From Dastarcus helophoroides (Eukaryota > Arthropoda > Insecta > Coleoptera > Bothrideridae), in the NCBI GenBank assembly GCA_028583605.1, contig CM053337.1:25468162-25532161 (forward strand): 64,000 nt of DNA. Reading direction: 5' to 3'. Below, piece after piece: positions 23,601 through 35,346 of this stretch. Numbering within the stretch: position 1 is the stretch's first letter; every line of letters starts with the position of its first letter. A program made the position numbers and the translations under genes. The notes under the pieces were generated by a model. That model was not told the DNA's origin. It saw only the letters and a list, made by a program, of their open reading frames with translations, and searched no databases.

Positions 23601-23740
23601 AAATCAGAGAAAATTTAAAATTTCTATAAAAAAGTGTTCAAAGAAGAGTGTTCAAAAAAGACCAAACCTTTTAAGAAAAAACTCGAAAGTAGAACTGGGG
23701 GTGCTGCAGTTCCTCAGTGCATATACGCGAGCCGCCACTG
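20602..23740. mobile_element. hAT-like non-autonomous element, 3.1 kb, filled with array sequence
   Basis: The ends are CAGTGGCGGCTAG at left and, on the other strand, CAGTGGCGGCTCG at right. The exact 8-bp duplication CTGCAAAG lies at 20,594-20,601 and 23,741-23,748, the size made by hAT transposases. Repeat D continues on both sides, confirming insertion. A subterminal ACTGG(A)GGGGGTGCTGC occurs near both ends in the same orientation. The interior is degenerate AAAAGTCGAAATTTT-type array with no transposase frame. Confidence 0.85.
20690..23690. repeat. degenerate AAAAGTCGAAATTT-type array inside the hAT-like element
   Basis: Almost the whole interior is imperfect GAAATTTTC/AAAAAGTCGAAA repeats, mostly with the A-rich strand on top, mirroring the T-rich arrays elsewhere. 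Confidence 0.7.
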
Positions 23741-23940
23741 CTGCAAAGCGATTTGAAGATTTGTATTGTGTTCACGCGTACATTCTGTGCTAAAATCGGT
23801 TAGTGGTGGCAGTCTATAGCGTTTATGTCTTTCCGTACGCAGTAAACATCTGATATTCAGAAAAATTCTTGCTACGATTATTGTAGGTGAGCTACAGGAC
23901 TTCATTGCGTAATTTCATGACAATCTATAAAACCTGCATA
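23741..23940 (+). repeat. dispersed repeat D, copy 2 (right part)
   Basis: Continues D after the hAT-like insertion (GCGATTTGAAGATTTGTATT against GCGGCTTAAAATTTGTATT at 13,268). Confidence 0.6.
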
Positions 23941-24149
23941 TTATTTAAATTACTTTTTCTAACACAAAAAAATCATAAGTTTTAAGTTAACAAATATTTT
24001 AAATAGAATGTAATGACTTTATTGTCAACATTTAAAGCAAATAGAATTCGGAGACTTCTAATTTTTTTCCTGAAATTTTGAATTTAACCAAAACATTTAG
24101 ATTTGGGTCATGACTTCGATGGTATTTTTTCTAATAATTTGCAAATTGA

Positions 24150-24572
24150 ATTTGCAGTCTGGGTTGTGTTCCACTTGCATACGACATTATTGGCGATGGC
24201 CATAGTTTTATCTTTGGACCAATAGGTGGTGGTAGTCTGAGAGTCACACGCTTGATGTTCGTTGATTCTTTAGTACTTACTTGTCGGAACATTTGTTAGC
24301 ATTCGAGTTGGATATACCAAACTGACGAGATCTAACAAGATCGAAAACGTTCTTTGGTTTCCAAACTTCGAATCTAATAAATGTTCAAACCTATTGGTCT
24401 GTGCATTAGAATCCTTGTCTCCTGGGAACTTTCCTAGAGAGCAACCACTTTGGTAGGTGGCAGTGTTTCAACTATTGATAGTTCAGCTACCTATGATTCA
24501 CTATTCTCGCCTGAAGGGCTGCATGAATTTGCAGTCTAAGTTGTATTCTACTTGCATTGTAAAAGATCGCCA
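24150..24572 (+). repeat. dispersed repeat B, copy 3
   Basis: Long copy: TGGCGATGGCCATAG, ACTTGTCGGAACATTTGTTA, GACGAGATCTAACAAGATCG, AACCTATTGGTCTGTGCATT. The start motif (ATGAATTTGCAGTCTAAGTT) recurs at its end, so B is at least partly a tandem unit of roughly 390 bases. No coding sequence recognised. Confidence 0.6.
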
Positions 24573-24579
24573 AAATTAA

Positions 24580-25640
24580 ATTAAATCACCAGTCTATAAA
24601 CGTTTACAGAAAAATTAATATTGAATTCGAGATCTAAAAATGAGAATTATTCGAATATAAAATCAAAATTTCAAATAAGAAACCACTGAAAACACCTGTT
24701 TGTCCAAGATTTTACTTCAAGTTTTTAAAAGAAGATTAAAATTTCGAAATTAGGGCTCAAATTTTCACAAAAGCTGAAATTACTCAGGAAATGTAAAAAG
24801 TTCAGTTAAAAATGTAGTTCTGGGAAAAAATTTAAAAATCAAAATTGAAATATTTTAGGAATAAATATAAAAAATTTTGAAATTTCGGAAGGCGATATTT
24901 TAATATTAAAGTCGAACTTTTGTAAGAAACGTGAAAATCATTGAAAAAAAAATAATTACTGGAGAAATTTTGAGAAAATGGGCAACATTTCTAAATTAAC
25001 AAAGAAATTTTTAAAATATACACATACATAAAAGTTGTGTTTAAAACTGAAAATCAAGAAACAAATAGAAAATTTGCATTTACCAGAATTTTATAAAAAT
25101 AACAATTTTTTAAAAAAAGAACGACACGCTCATGTAGACGAGCAAAGACTGATTAAGCAAATATTTTAGACAAATTAGAAAAATAATTTTTTTTAAATAC
25201 AAATATCTTTTAAAATGTGCCATTTGCAAAGAGTCGAAATTTTTAAAGAAATCGAAATTTTCAAAGAAAAATTCTAGCAAGCAAGTCGGAATTTTCAAAA
25301 AATTTCGAAATTTTCGAAAAAAAGGACGACGTGCTCAAAGACTCTAAAATTTCGTCGAAGTTTTCAAAAGAAAACAAATCCGTAGGGAATCTGAAATCCT
25401 CCAATAAAGAAAAATGTTTCAAAGAAGTCGAAATTTACGAAAAAAGGCAAAATTTTGAGAGGGAAAAAATTTTGAAAAAAAGTTTAAAATGTTCAAAAAA
25501 AACCAGCATTTTAAAAACTCGGACTGCATTTATGTAACTCGACCTTTTCAGACGAAGTGCAATTTTTCGAAAAATATTGACAAAGTTTTCAAAATAAACC
25601 AAAATTTTCAGATAGAGTCGTAGAAAGGGAAGCAGCAGGT
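24580..25640. repeat. degenerate AAAATTTC-type array (A-rich strand on top)
   Basis: About 1 kb of the same word family. It directly follows repeat B. Confidence 0.6.
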
Positions 25641-27690
25641 CAAAATAATAATGCGTATTTTTCCAAAACCTTCAGTAAAAGCTCCCTTTTTCGGGAGGGC
25701 AAGATATACAATAAGAGATAATAACTTAATAGGGCAAAAGTTTGGTGGATGCGCCGGAACAAACTAAGTATTATTAAATTTGGACACGAAAACAAACAAG
25801 GAAAACGTTCATACTAAAGATGCAGCATTATAGATAAAAATTATGCAGCAATATCTGATATATTTTGTTTTACACAAACTGGTTGCACTTCTACAAACGT
25901 TAAAGTGGACCATAAAGAGTAATAACTGAATTAACGGCTCTACAACAACTTCAGCTTAAAATAATTCCATCAACGCGACAAGTAAAATTCAAACTATTAA
26001 ATACTGAGTTTGGTCGAACAGAAGTCAACCATGAAGTTAGAAAAAAGTTAACAATTTAAAAAAACAAGTTAATGGCGATATTTCCATAATGATCGCGTCG
26101 CTACAATTACAAATTTTGTATTGCTAGGTTCGATTTTGCGCATTTTTAGCTCGGGTCCAATTTGTCGGAGCGAAGCTAACAAGCAGCGTTTCTAACAAGG
26201 CAATCGGATTACAACTCTTGATCCTGTGTCAGACTAACACCTCTTGTAAGGACAAAGCGCAATAATGCAATTCTGAAGATCCAATTAGCCGCGGTGACAC
26301 AACGATAAATTCAAAAAGTAACTCGATAGTAGACAATAAGATTATACCCCCCGACGAAGTAATTAAAATGCTGCTGGATTGTACCATTAAAAATGGGCTA
26401 TTTGCCTGCAATGAATAAATAATTACCGGAAGTTGTAATCGAATTTTTGTCGAGTGCTTTAAAAAAAAGCGCTTTTATTGGGAATTCATCAGCTACCGGC
26501 GGGAAATTTATTTAACCCGTTATTAGAATTTAATTGAAAATTTCATCACGCCAACAGAAAATTTAAATTGAATCAATTTGAATTTTAAAGGACACTTTTC
26601 GGTTGTGTTTCAGTTGGGTTTAATTAGTTATTATTTGGCCGGCGAAGGCCGAAAAAAAACCTAAAAGCAACGTTAGTGCAACATGCAAGGGTGGCTCGCA
26701 TAATTAATCCGATCACGAAGCTGGCACGGGGTAAGAAAAGGCCAGTGCTGCGCGTGATTGCTAATAAATGGCAGGAAATAAGGGTCCTCGTGCGTCTCAG
26801 TCGCTGATAAAATAATTCGGAATGTCGTGTCTAATAACGGCGTTGCAGGAGTCACGCGAACGTTAAACGCGCCACTTAATCGGAGGCCATATCACCTGCC
26901 ATTCGAAACTTCTTCTTGTCCCTGTGACAACTTTTTGATTTGTTTTCGCAATCGAGCTCCGCTTCAAAATAGCTTATGCAAGATTTCGAATAATTTTATA
27001 ACAAATTATAGCATGTAGAGTGTCACTTAAGCAGCATATTCAGTATTGTTGGAATGGGAGAGTACCGAAGGGTCCGGGGATCCACCGGTATTTTTTGGAA
27101 AATATGGTTTTAAATTTTACAAAAACTAGCTTACCTTCGCCAAGTTTGTCCGTGAAAGGTGTAGGAACGTCGTTTTAAAACAAAATAATATCTTATTCGA
27201 TTTTAATAGAACAAGAGATTTAAAGATTCCCGCTCGTTATTCCAGTATCAGCTAGAATTGTAGATGGCGCGCTATATTATAGCAATGGTAAACTTGCGGA
27301 TTGGTTTCTCCTTTATATGTTCTATGTTATAACCTCAAATAAAATTGTTAACACAGTAGAGATCTCGGAGGTGAAGGATTAAGTTTTTCTGGAATAAAAT
27401 TGCCTAAAAGATATTCATAAAAATACTCTGCATTTCAGTTAAAGTTTCAGTAAAATCGAATTAGTAGTTTCCGCGATTAGCCTGGACAAAGATCAGTCGA
27501 CAGAAACACACTTAGACGTTTTAATTTTACTAAGATAGATCAGTTAATTGCAAATTATATTTATAATTTATGTGCAGTGTTTAACTATCACATCATATTG
27601 CATTTTTTTTACAAAAAACTGAGTAATCTATAATAATCTATCATTCGATAATTTTTACTTATTTTATGTTTATTTATTTTCCAGCAAAAT
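25640..27690. other. non-repeat region with a GC-richer island at about 26,440-27,000
   Basis: No supported exon. The island contains TAATTAG/TTAATTA-type homeodomain-core words (near 26,620) and a GGCCGGCGAAGGCC palindrome (26,637-26,650). It is a candidate conserved regulatory sequence for Rx, not a proven one. From 27,040 the sequence weakly resembles 42,905-42,960. Confidence 0.3.
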
Positions 27691-27691
27691 G

Positions 27692-27835
27692 TTTTTTTAG
27701 TGGAAAGCACTGGTCTTTGGTTGTCTTTAAAATTGATATACAAATATTGATCCAAGAAACTAAGAAAAATTAAAAAAACCCAAAAATGCTCCAACGGGTT
27801 TGGAGAGCCAAGCTATCATCTTCATAGAAATACAC
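27692..27835 (-). mobile_element. family A, copy 9 (reversed, diverged)
   Basis: A T run, then GTGGAAAGCACTGGTC (the tail on the complementary strand) and one arm to the apex. Strongly mutated and truncated. Confidence 0.55.
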
Positions 27836-27929
27836 GAAAGTGTGTTTAATTGGTAATATCTTCACAAGTCCAAGTGTGGGCACTTTATATAGAATTTCCG
27901 ATTAAGCACAAATAGCAGAAAAAAGAAAT

Positions 27930-28340
27930 TTGCTCTTTACATCAGTTTAACCAGTCTGCTAAACTGTAAGAGCTTCTTTCAAACTTTCTTGACACGGTTT
28001 TATTAGTTTTCGAATTCTTATCCTCTTAGCAGTAAATTTGGTTTTGGAGAACCCAAATTTTATAAATCTGGCCAAGTATCATGAATCTGTTTCTTAGTTC
28101 AATTATGTTATACTAACGAAATTTATAATTGCAATGTCAGTAAAAACACTAAGAATATAAAAGTATCTCGCTCACGTGAATGTTATTGTTATACGCTTCA
28201 GGATACGGAGAATCGAGAAATACATGACAATCGCGAGACTCTACCGCTGACTTGCAATAGCCGCATTCTATTACCACCATGCCACAATTTCAGATGAATT
28301 CTAGTATAAACGTTACAGGACTATGATGCAAGATATTAGG
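27930..28340. repeat. dispersed repeat E, copy 1
   Basis: Collinear with 43,105-43,460: AACTGTAAGAGCTT, CGGTTTTATTA, GAGAATCGAGAAATACATGAC, CCGCTGACTTGCAATAGC, TTCAGATGAATTC. No coding capacity recognised. Diverged pair. Confidence 0.55.
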
Positions 28341-28443
28341 GGACAACGTCCTAAGGAACAACGAACTGCTACTATTAAATTGGGATTTTGGTTAAAAGAG
28401 CTTGACACTTTCTGATATATGTAAGAACAAATACTATTTTTTA

Positions 28444-29633
28444 CGAGGCTACATCAAATATGAACCAGAATTTCTATCATGTCGCCACGACGGTGTCGGG
28501 AGTGTGAGCTAACTCTTCCACATGTTAGGTGGGGATATCACGTGACATTTATGCGCTCAAGTGAATTCCGTTCTCGCCGTTCGTCGGTTGTAAATACAAG
28601 GAGTGAGCAAGAGGTTCATCCGCACTTTGCGCATGGAATTATTTTTAAATTTCTTACCGTTGAAGAAGTAAAACCCGCCAAAATTCTTCGTAGACTAGAA
28701 GCACAGTTTGGAGATAGGTTATTTTACTACTTGTTTGAAGAAAACTCAAGTGTATGAATGGCACATAAATTTTTGAAAGGCCAAACTCAAGTTGAAAATA
28801 AACCCTTTGCCCCTCGTCCTCGGACGAGGGTAACTGTGGACAAGATTAACGCTGTTCAACGTCTTTTGTAAGGTGATCCCCGTTTAACTGTTGGTGACAT
28901 TGCAGCTCAGATAGGAATTAACTTTGGGAGTGCTCAATCCATTATTACAGATAAGCTGGAGTTTCGAAAAAAAACTGAAGAAGAGAAACAACAACGTCTG
29001 GAGATTTGTCTTGGACGTTTTTAACGTGAAGGTGATGGTTTTTTGCAACGTATTGATACGTGTGATGAGACTTGGGTCCATCATTACACTCCTGAATCAA
29101 AACAAACAAGCATGCCCCTCAGCTGGAAAGGTCCTTGGTTTGGGATTTTAAGGGGGTTCTGCACGTCGATTTCCTACGCAAATTGACCAAATTCTGACCA
29201 AAAGAAATAAAATGTTGCCTCACAACAATGCCCGCCACCACTCAGCCAATCTGACATAAAAAATTAGAGATAATGCAATTGGGCAACATTAGAACATCCT
29301 CCTTATAGTCCTGACTTATTACCATGCGATTTTGGCTACTGAAATAAGTACTAGGAGGTGAGCGATTCCATGATATTGCTGCTGTTGAGACGTTTGTAAG
29401 CATTTTTTTTAAGTTTAATCCACTCGCAAAGGTAACCCCATTATGCTTTCAAAGGCTGCAAACGCGCCTCCCTTCCTTCTATGATGATGGCATTAAAAAA
29501 CTCCCAATCCGTTGGAAAAATGCATAATAAAATCGAGAGATTTTGTAGAAAAATAGTTAATAACTTTCATGTATGTATCTTGTAAAAATAAATTTTTAAA
29601 AACAAATTCCGGTTCATATTTGATTTACCCTCG
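28444..29633 (+). mobile_element. mariner transposon with both TIRs, transposase dead
   Basis: The 1,190-bp element is bounded by CGAGGCTACATCAAATATGA at left and CGAGGGTAAATCAAATATGA on the opposite strand at right, both preceded by TA. Transposase pieces are readable with many stops and frameshifts. They include VDKINAVQRLL, GDIAAQIGINFGSAQSI, RIDTCDETWVHHYTPESKQT (first catalytic Asp), HNNARHHSA (second Asp site changed to Asn) and SFYDDGIKKLPIRW at the C-terminus. Length and order fit a full-size mariner, so it decayed in place rather than being truncated. Confidence 0.85.
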
Positions 29634-29719
29634 TAGATTGGCTTCTGTTACTTCAACACTTTCTTACCAGGATATGTTTGGAACATTCACAGTCGGTATC
29701 GAGTTGAAATAGAGTTATC

Positions 29720-30300
29720 GATTTTTTTTTGTTTCTTTCAAAATTTCGACTATTTTCAAAACTTGAACCTTCAAAATTTCAATATTATTAAAAAATTTCT
29801 GCTACCGTTCAAAACTTTGGCTATTTTCTAATTTGACCTTGAAATTTACAACTTGTGAAATTTCAATTTTTAATATTCCATTCTTTTTTTGAAAACTTGA
29901 GTTCTTGCAAGGTTAATTTTTTTTTTATTTTATTTCTAAATTAGACCTTTTTTTCCAAAATGTCGGCTATTGTAAAATTTTAGATTTTTCTTAAAATTTC
30001 GACGTTTTTTAAAATTGTTAATTTTTTTTCTTACTTAAAAATTTCGAAATTTTAAAAATTCAGAATTTTTCGAACATTGTTTTTGTAAAAATCTTAAATT
30101 TTTTTGATAATTTCAGAATATTTTTAAAATTAGTTGTTTTTTTTTTAATACTTTTGATATTTTTCGACATTTTAACAATATCTGAAAGTTTTAACGACAT
30201 TTTGTTCCGACGTTTATCTTTAAAAATCTTCAATTTAGAACATTTGTTTTCTTTGAATTAAAAAAACGTATTTTATCAGCATTTTTAACTACTTCTCTAG
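29720..30300. repeat. degenerate TTTTGAC/AAAATTTC-type array (T-rich)
   Basis: Same word family as elsewhere. It abuts reversed repeat B. Confidence 0.6.
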
Positions 30301-30422
30301 TATTCTAATGCACAGACCAATAGGTGTGAACATTTATTAGATTCGAAGTTTGGAAACCAAAGACCGGTTTCGACCTTGTTAGATCTCGTCAGTTTGGTAT
30401 ATCCAACTTGAATGCTAACGAA
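30301..30422 (-). repeat. dispersed repeat B, copy 4 (partial, reversed)
   Basis: Reverse complement of the segment at about 31,485-31,606. It ends exactly at the transposon starting at 30,425. Confidence 0.65.
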
Positions 30423-30424
30423 TA

Positions 30425-31321
30425 CAGCGTGTCCCACTAGTGCGGGAAAGTCCAATATCTATGTTAAAATGAGGAATATATGGATTATTCTTTTTACGGT
30501 GTTGTCACATTTCTATCATACAAATTTTCGAGTGACATAAAGTTCAATAGAAAAGTTAGACTAATAATTGTGAAATGAATTACTCTAAAGAAGAATTAAT
30601 AAATATGGTGTACGCCGTAGGAAAAGCTCATGGTAACTGTTCATTGATTGATTATCCTTTGACAGGTGCCTACTACGTTATCTTTCAAATAAACTATTTG
30701 TAAACTTCGCATTTTTTCATAAAAATGAGATTTCATGAGAAACTAATGAATTTAGGTATATGAGCAGGTGCGGCAAAGTTGTAGAGAATTTAATTCTGCA
30801 TCTCATGGTATAAAAATATACAGGGTGTTGCATTTAAAATTTTCGAAATTTTTCAATTTTTAAATTGTCAATTTTGACATGATATTTTGGTCACCCTGTA
30901 TAACGCAAGGCAGTTTTTGGAGCACGATTCGAAAAAGTCGTCCTTAGTAAACATCTGATAAAAAAATGGGCATAGTAGCTCTTAGCATAACCTGTTAGTA
31001 TCAAATAATGTAAGCAGCCAATATCGACTAGAAAAACCTTTCAAGCGAGATAACTCAAAAACCGTGAATATTCGAATAGGACTATTCTACAGAAAGTATC
31101 CTTTATTTTTAATGTAGAATCCGAAAAAAATATAAAAAATGTGTTTCCATTTAAAAAACAAAAGTTGGTGTCTGGCCAGGAAAAGTGGAACACCCTGTGT
31201 AGTTGAAAATATTTTTAATTTGTACATTTCAAGAAATGTGACAACACCGTAAAAAGAATAATCCATATATTCCTCATTTTAACATAGTTATTGGACTTTC
31301 CCGCACTAGTGGGACACGCTG
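30425..31321 (+). mobile_element. internally deleted DNA transposon with ~90-bp near-identical TIRs
   Basis: The termini read CAGCGTGTCCCACTAGTGCG on both strands, TA lies on both sides, and the inverted repeats match over about 90 bases with one mismatch seen. Such identity suggests recent activity. It keeps the beginning of a protein (30,575-30,703) resembling the DUF4817 helix-turn-helix domain. A 78-bp CAGGGTG...CACCCTG mini-element is nested at 30,821-30,898, also with TA flanks. Confidence 0.85.
30575..30703 (+). pseudogene. N-terminal fragment of a DUF4817-like transposon protein
   Basis: The 42-codon frame begins MNYSKEELINMVYAVGKAHG and then diverges and stops. Its first 22 residues follow the pattern of DUF4817 (a helix-turn-helix domain carried by insect DNA transposons): M-x-Y-S-x-E-E-L then an aromatic, G-x-A-x-G-N. 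It sits just inside the left TIR of the element at 30,425-31,321, where a transposase-related start codon is expected. It is a deletion remnant, so the element needs a full-length relative for mobility. The family assignment rests on memory of the motif, not a search. Confidence 0.5.
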
Positions 31322-31770
31322 TATACACGCCTGGAGGGCTGCATGAATTTGTAGTCTAGGTTGCATTCTACTTGCATACGACATTGTTAGCGATGGCCAT
31401 AGTTTCTCTATGGACCAATAGGTGGTAGTACCAAAAGTCACACGCTTGACCTCCGTGAATTCTTTAGTATTTACTTGTCGAAACATTTGTTAGCATTCGA
31501 GTTGGATATATCAAACTGACGAGATCTAACAAGATAGAAACCGGTCTTTGGTTTCCAAACTTCGAATCTAATAAATGTTCACACCTATTGGTCTGTGCAT
31601 TAGAATCGTTGTCTTCTGGGACATTTTTCCTAGAGAGCAACCGCTTGGCTAGGTGGCAGTGTTTCAACTGTTGGTAGTTCAGCTACCTATGATCCACTAT
31701 ACACTCCTGGAGGGCTGCATGAATTTGTAGTCTACGTTGCCTTCTACTTGCATACTTTTCTAGTAAATTA
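31322..31770 (+). repeat. dispersed repeat B, copy 5
   Basis: Forward copy running from CTGGAGGGCTGCATGAATTT through GACGAGATCTAACAAGAT and back to the same start motif at about 31,706. A unit is therefore about 380-390 bases and this copy holds slightly more than one. Confidence 0.65.
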
Positions 31771-31774
31771 ACCT

Positions 31775-31920
31775 ATTTTTTTGTCAACTAACATGATGTG
31801 ACGTTTTAAGTAAATTTAGATATCACGTAATCATATTTCAAAAAATGTTTTAAAATATTGTCAACATTCATTAATAAAAATTTATATATTATCAAACTGC
31901 GTCGCAGAAATGTTGAATAA
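31775..31920 (+). repeat. diverged fragment of palindromic element C
   Basis: Matches the right arm of C at about 57,575-57,720 in the same orientation: TGTGACGTTTTAAGTAAATT, ATATCACGTAATCATATTTC, AGAAATGTTGAATAAA. Clearly older than the copy at 56.5 kb. The ribozyme part is not included. Confidence 0.6.
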
Positions 31921-31924
31921 AAAT

Positions 31925-33300
31925 AATAAACATAATTTTTTCGGTTTCTACTTTTTTGAGAATCTCCAATTTTTTTGAAATTTTAAAGGTTTCTTTAAAT
32001 TTCGCAATTTTTTAAAATTTTGACTTTAAAATTTCCACCTTCTTCAAATTGATACTTTTAAAAAATGTCTACCTTTTTTAAAAATTTTAAAAATTTATAA
32101 TTTTTTGATAATTTCTTTTTTGAAAAATTTAATTTTTTCGATATATTTAATTTTTTTTTAATTGCGGTTCCTTTTTAATATTTTTGATTTTTTTCAAACT
32201 TTTAAAAATTTTTGGAAATTTACTGTTTAAAATTTACTGTTTGTTTCGACATCTTTCTCTGAAAATCTTAAATTTTTAGAATTCTAATTTGGTTTCGTTA
32301 AACTTAAAAAAATACGTTCCTGTATTCAAATTTTTGGCGACTTAATCACAGTTTTACTTTTTTGGAAACCTCCACATTTTTTGAAGCATTAAATGGTTTA
32401 TTAAAATTTCGAAATTTATTAAAATTCTAACTTTTAACTTTTTTCTAAATTTTGGCCCCTTTCATTTTTAAATTTTTTTAGAAAATTTTGAAATTAAAAA
32501 TTTCGATCTTTTTTCAAAATTAATCTTTCCAAAATTTTGAATTTTTTAAAAATTAATTTTTTTTTTTAAGTTTTTGAATTTTTATGTAAATTTAAATTTT
32601 TGTCAGAACATTACTTTTTTTCGGTTTATCATCTTTCAACATTTTTACCTTTTAATTTTATACGATTTTCTTTTCAAATTTCCAATTTTTATAAAAATTC
32701 TGATTCTTTTCAAAAACTAAATTTAATGACAATTTCGACATTTTTTAAAATTTCACTTTAAAATTTTTCCTTTCTTTTAAACTCCTGCTCTTTTTTACAA
32801 AATTCTCTTTTTTGATTTTAACAATTTTTGAAATTTCATGAATTTTACAAAATTTTGTCTTTTAAACAAATGTTATTTTTTTTTAATTGGCGGTGTTTTT
32901 TAGGTTTTTAAACCTACCATTTTTCAAAACTTCAATTTTTATGAAGTATTCTTTAACTTTAATTTTTTTAAGATTAGATATGAATTACTTTTAAAACTTT
33001 TATAAAAAATTTTGATTTATTTGAAAATTTAAACGCTTTAAGAAAACTACACATTTTTCAAAATTTTGATTTCTTTCAACATTTTTGAACTTATTCAAAT
33101 TTTTTGTTGGTTTTTAAACTTTTTGCCTATTATTTTGAACCTTTCGACTCTAGAGTTTCAAGTTTTTTAAAACTAGAATTTTAGAATGTTTTTGAACATT
33201 TTGCCTTATTTTTCAAATTTTCAAATTAGGTTTCAGCTATTTTTCAAAAATTTTGACATTTTTCACAATTTCTACTAATTTATAGAATTTCAATTTATTT
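31925..33300. repeat. degenerate TTTTCAAAATTTTGAC-type array (T-rich)
   Basis: About 1.4 kb of the same words. Directly beyond it, at 33,391-33,423, GGGGCACAACTAAAAATGG followed by GGTTGGGAACCACG resembles the right terminus of an hAT element, but I could not find the matching left end. Confidence 0.6.
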
Positions 33301-33429
33301 TGAAAATCCGATGACACTTAAAAAAAGTGTAAGTTTTGATTCGAATTTTTCACTTTTATCTAAAAAAAATTGAAGAGGCACGAATATTCCGAGGGGCACA
33401 ACTAAAAATGGTTGGGAACCACGTCTTAC

Positions 33430-34150
33430 ACGATATATGTAATAACAAAAAAAATCCTTTAGACGACAACGAGTTGTCATTTTATAATCTATATTATAAA
33501 TATATTTCTTTGATCGCGCATTATTGATACGTAAACCTACGCCAAACTTTCTTCACGTTATATTTTATAAGAAAGATTTCTAGTACATATTAAGGGATAT
33601 GTGGATAGAAGGACGGACAGAGAATGAACGAACGGACTAAACTAGAGGATAATCATATAGGGTGTCCATGTTTCCTCTTTGAGATTCAATTTAATATTTG
33701 AAGATTAAAAGGAAATTATGGAAATTTTGAAATTAAAGCAATTCCTTAGAAAAAAAATTAAGTCTTTTAATATTTTTCTTACAATTTTGAATTAGTTTTT
33801 TGCAAAGGTTAAAATACATGGAAAAATGTAGACTTTTTATGGAAAAAATCAAGTTTGAAGGTAAAATTTTCAGAACATATCGTTTCAGTATAACAACCGG
33901 AATGTAGGAGCAACAGGTTTGCCTGTTGACTTACCTATCAGTTCCGGACCAGAACTCTCCTGACATATCTACTTAAGTATATATTCTGAGTAGAGTATAT
34001 TAAACTGTTGACGTTTGTTTCCATAACTTACTAAGCTAATTTTCCCCCTATTTTCGAAATCGTATGAAATATGTTATGATTCATCTTAGCAAAAAATTGT
34101 AATAAATATTTTTATTCTAAATTCTTTTATTCTTCATAAAAAACAAAATA
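33430..34150. other. AT-rich sequence, no gene seen
   Basis: Contains GGGTGTCCATGTTTCCTC at 33,660, which looks like a single MITE end. Nothing else is supported. Confidence 0.3.
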
Positions 34151-34340
34151 CACAAGGTGATCCATTTGAAAAATTGTAACTTTGTGATAAAACTCAAAAA
34201 CGCGATATTTAATAGTTTTTTTGTTTATCACCATAATAATCAGCATTGAGCAATACAGAACTTTGGTAATTTGACCGAAGTTGCATCTTTATTATAGTAA
34301 AATTTAGCAATAGTGCCGAGTTCATTTTGAACATGCCGTG
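34151..34340. mobile_element. possible 190-bp MITE
   Basis: CACAAGGTGATCCATTTGAA at left and CACGGCATGTTCAAAATGAA (opposite strand) at right share 13 of 20 positions and are both flanked by TA. This is weak support. Confidence 0.35.
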
Positions 34341-35300
34341 TAACTGTTTACAGGAATTTTGAAACTAGACTCAGCATTTTAAGAATTACATAGAAACATC
34401 CTGATGCAGAATATCTAAAAAATAAAACAAAATTTGGAGTAAAATAATAATGGAGGCGAAATTTTAAGAAGAGAGTCGAAATTTCCAGAAAATACTCGTG
34501 CTGCAGAATAAATTAACAAATATTGTTACTAACATTTTTTTATTGAGTGTATTTAGTATAGTTTCTTTCACGAAATGATTGATTGGATTGCACTGTTCTC
34601 ACGACCAATTTTAGCAGAAATGACTCCCTTTCCTGTCAATTGAAAGTATTCTGGACCATACAATGTTGAGAGTAATGGGGGGGGGCAAGAGCTTTAAAAT
34701 CATATGTTATACATATTTAGAAATAGTCATCATTAAGAACTATCATGTGGCAAGATGCGTTTCGATTTTATTTCCAATCGGATTGCCTTCTTCCAACAAT
34801 TTTTACAATATTATGTCAAATATTAATGTTATCAGTTTACGTAACCACAGATTATAAATTTCAGATAGTTGAACACCTTTTAAATACTAAACGTGACCCT
34901 TATGTTTATTACATTCAAAACTCAGGCAAATTTGTAGGGACCCACTAGTTCTTAATATATTTCTAACGTCGTTTATGTAGATATTACAAGGTTTTCCAAT
35001 ATTCGAGTCGTTGTGGCGCCCTATAATATTTATTATGCCCCGAATTTCCCCCTTTTAATATGATAAACAATAATTACGTATCTCGAATAAATCTATTAAG
35101 GAAAGGATATATCATTTGATTAAAAATTATGGGTATATGAATGCCTTTAAATATCGCTCACGCTAACTCAAGCTAGTCACGAATTTACCCCAGTTTAGGC
35201 ATTTTATGATTTACCATACTTCATTCTGAACCTTTAATCGACCCATAAATTAAAGTTAGATTTATAACAAACTTTTATCAATGACTCCTCTACTTGATAT
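34341..35300. other. non-repeat sequence downstream of the Rx exon (probable intron)
   Basis: No exon or repeat identified. It lies on the 3' (intron) side of the Rx homeobox exon. A G8 run occurs at about 34,678-34,685. Confidence 0.3.
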
Positions 35301-35340
35301 TTCAATATTTCCCCATTTCGTCCCGAGTTCGAAATAAAAC

Positions 35341-35346
35341 ACTCAC
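35341..35346 (-). promoter_or_regulatory. splice donor of the Rx homeobox exon
   Basis: GTGAGT on the minus strand directly after codon CAG (Gln46 of the homeodomain), at the position conserved in paired-class genes. Confidence 0.85.

Noticed and set aside
33391..33424. hAT right terminus (GGTTGGGAACCACG)
   Set aside because: Convincing as a motif, but I could not find its left partner or an 8-bp duplication, so no element was delimited.
34678..34685. G8 run as a G-quadruplex
   Set aside because: A single G tract without further G runs nearby cannot form one alone.
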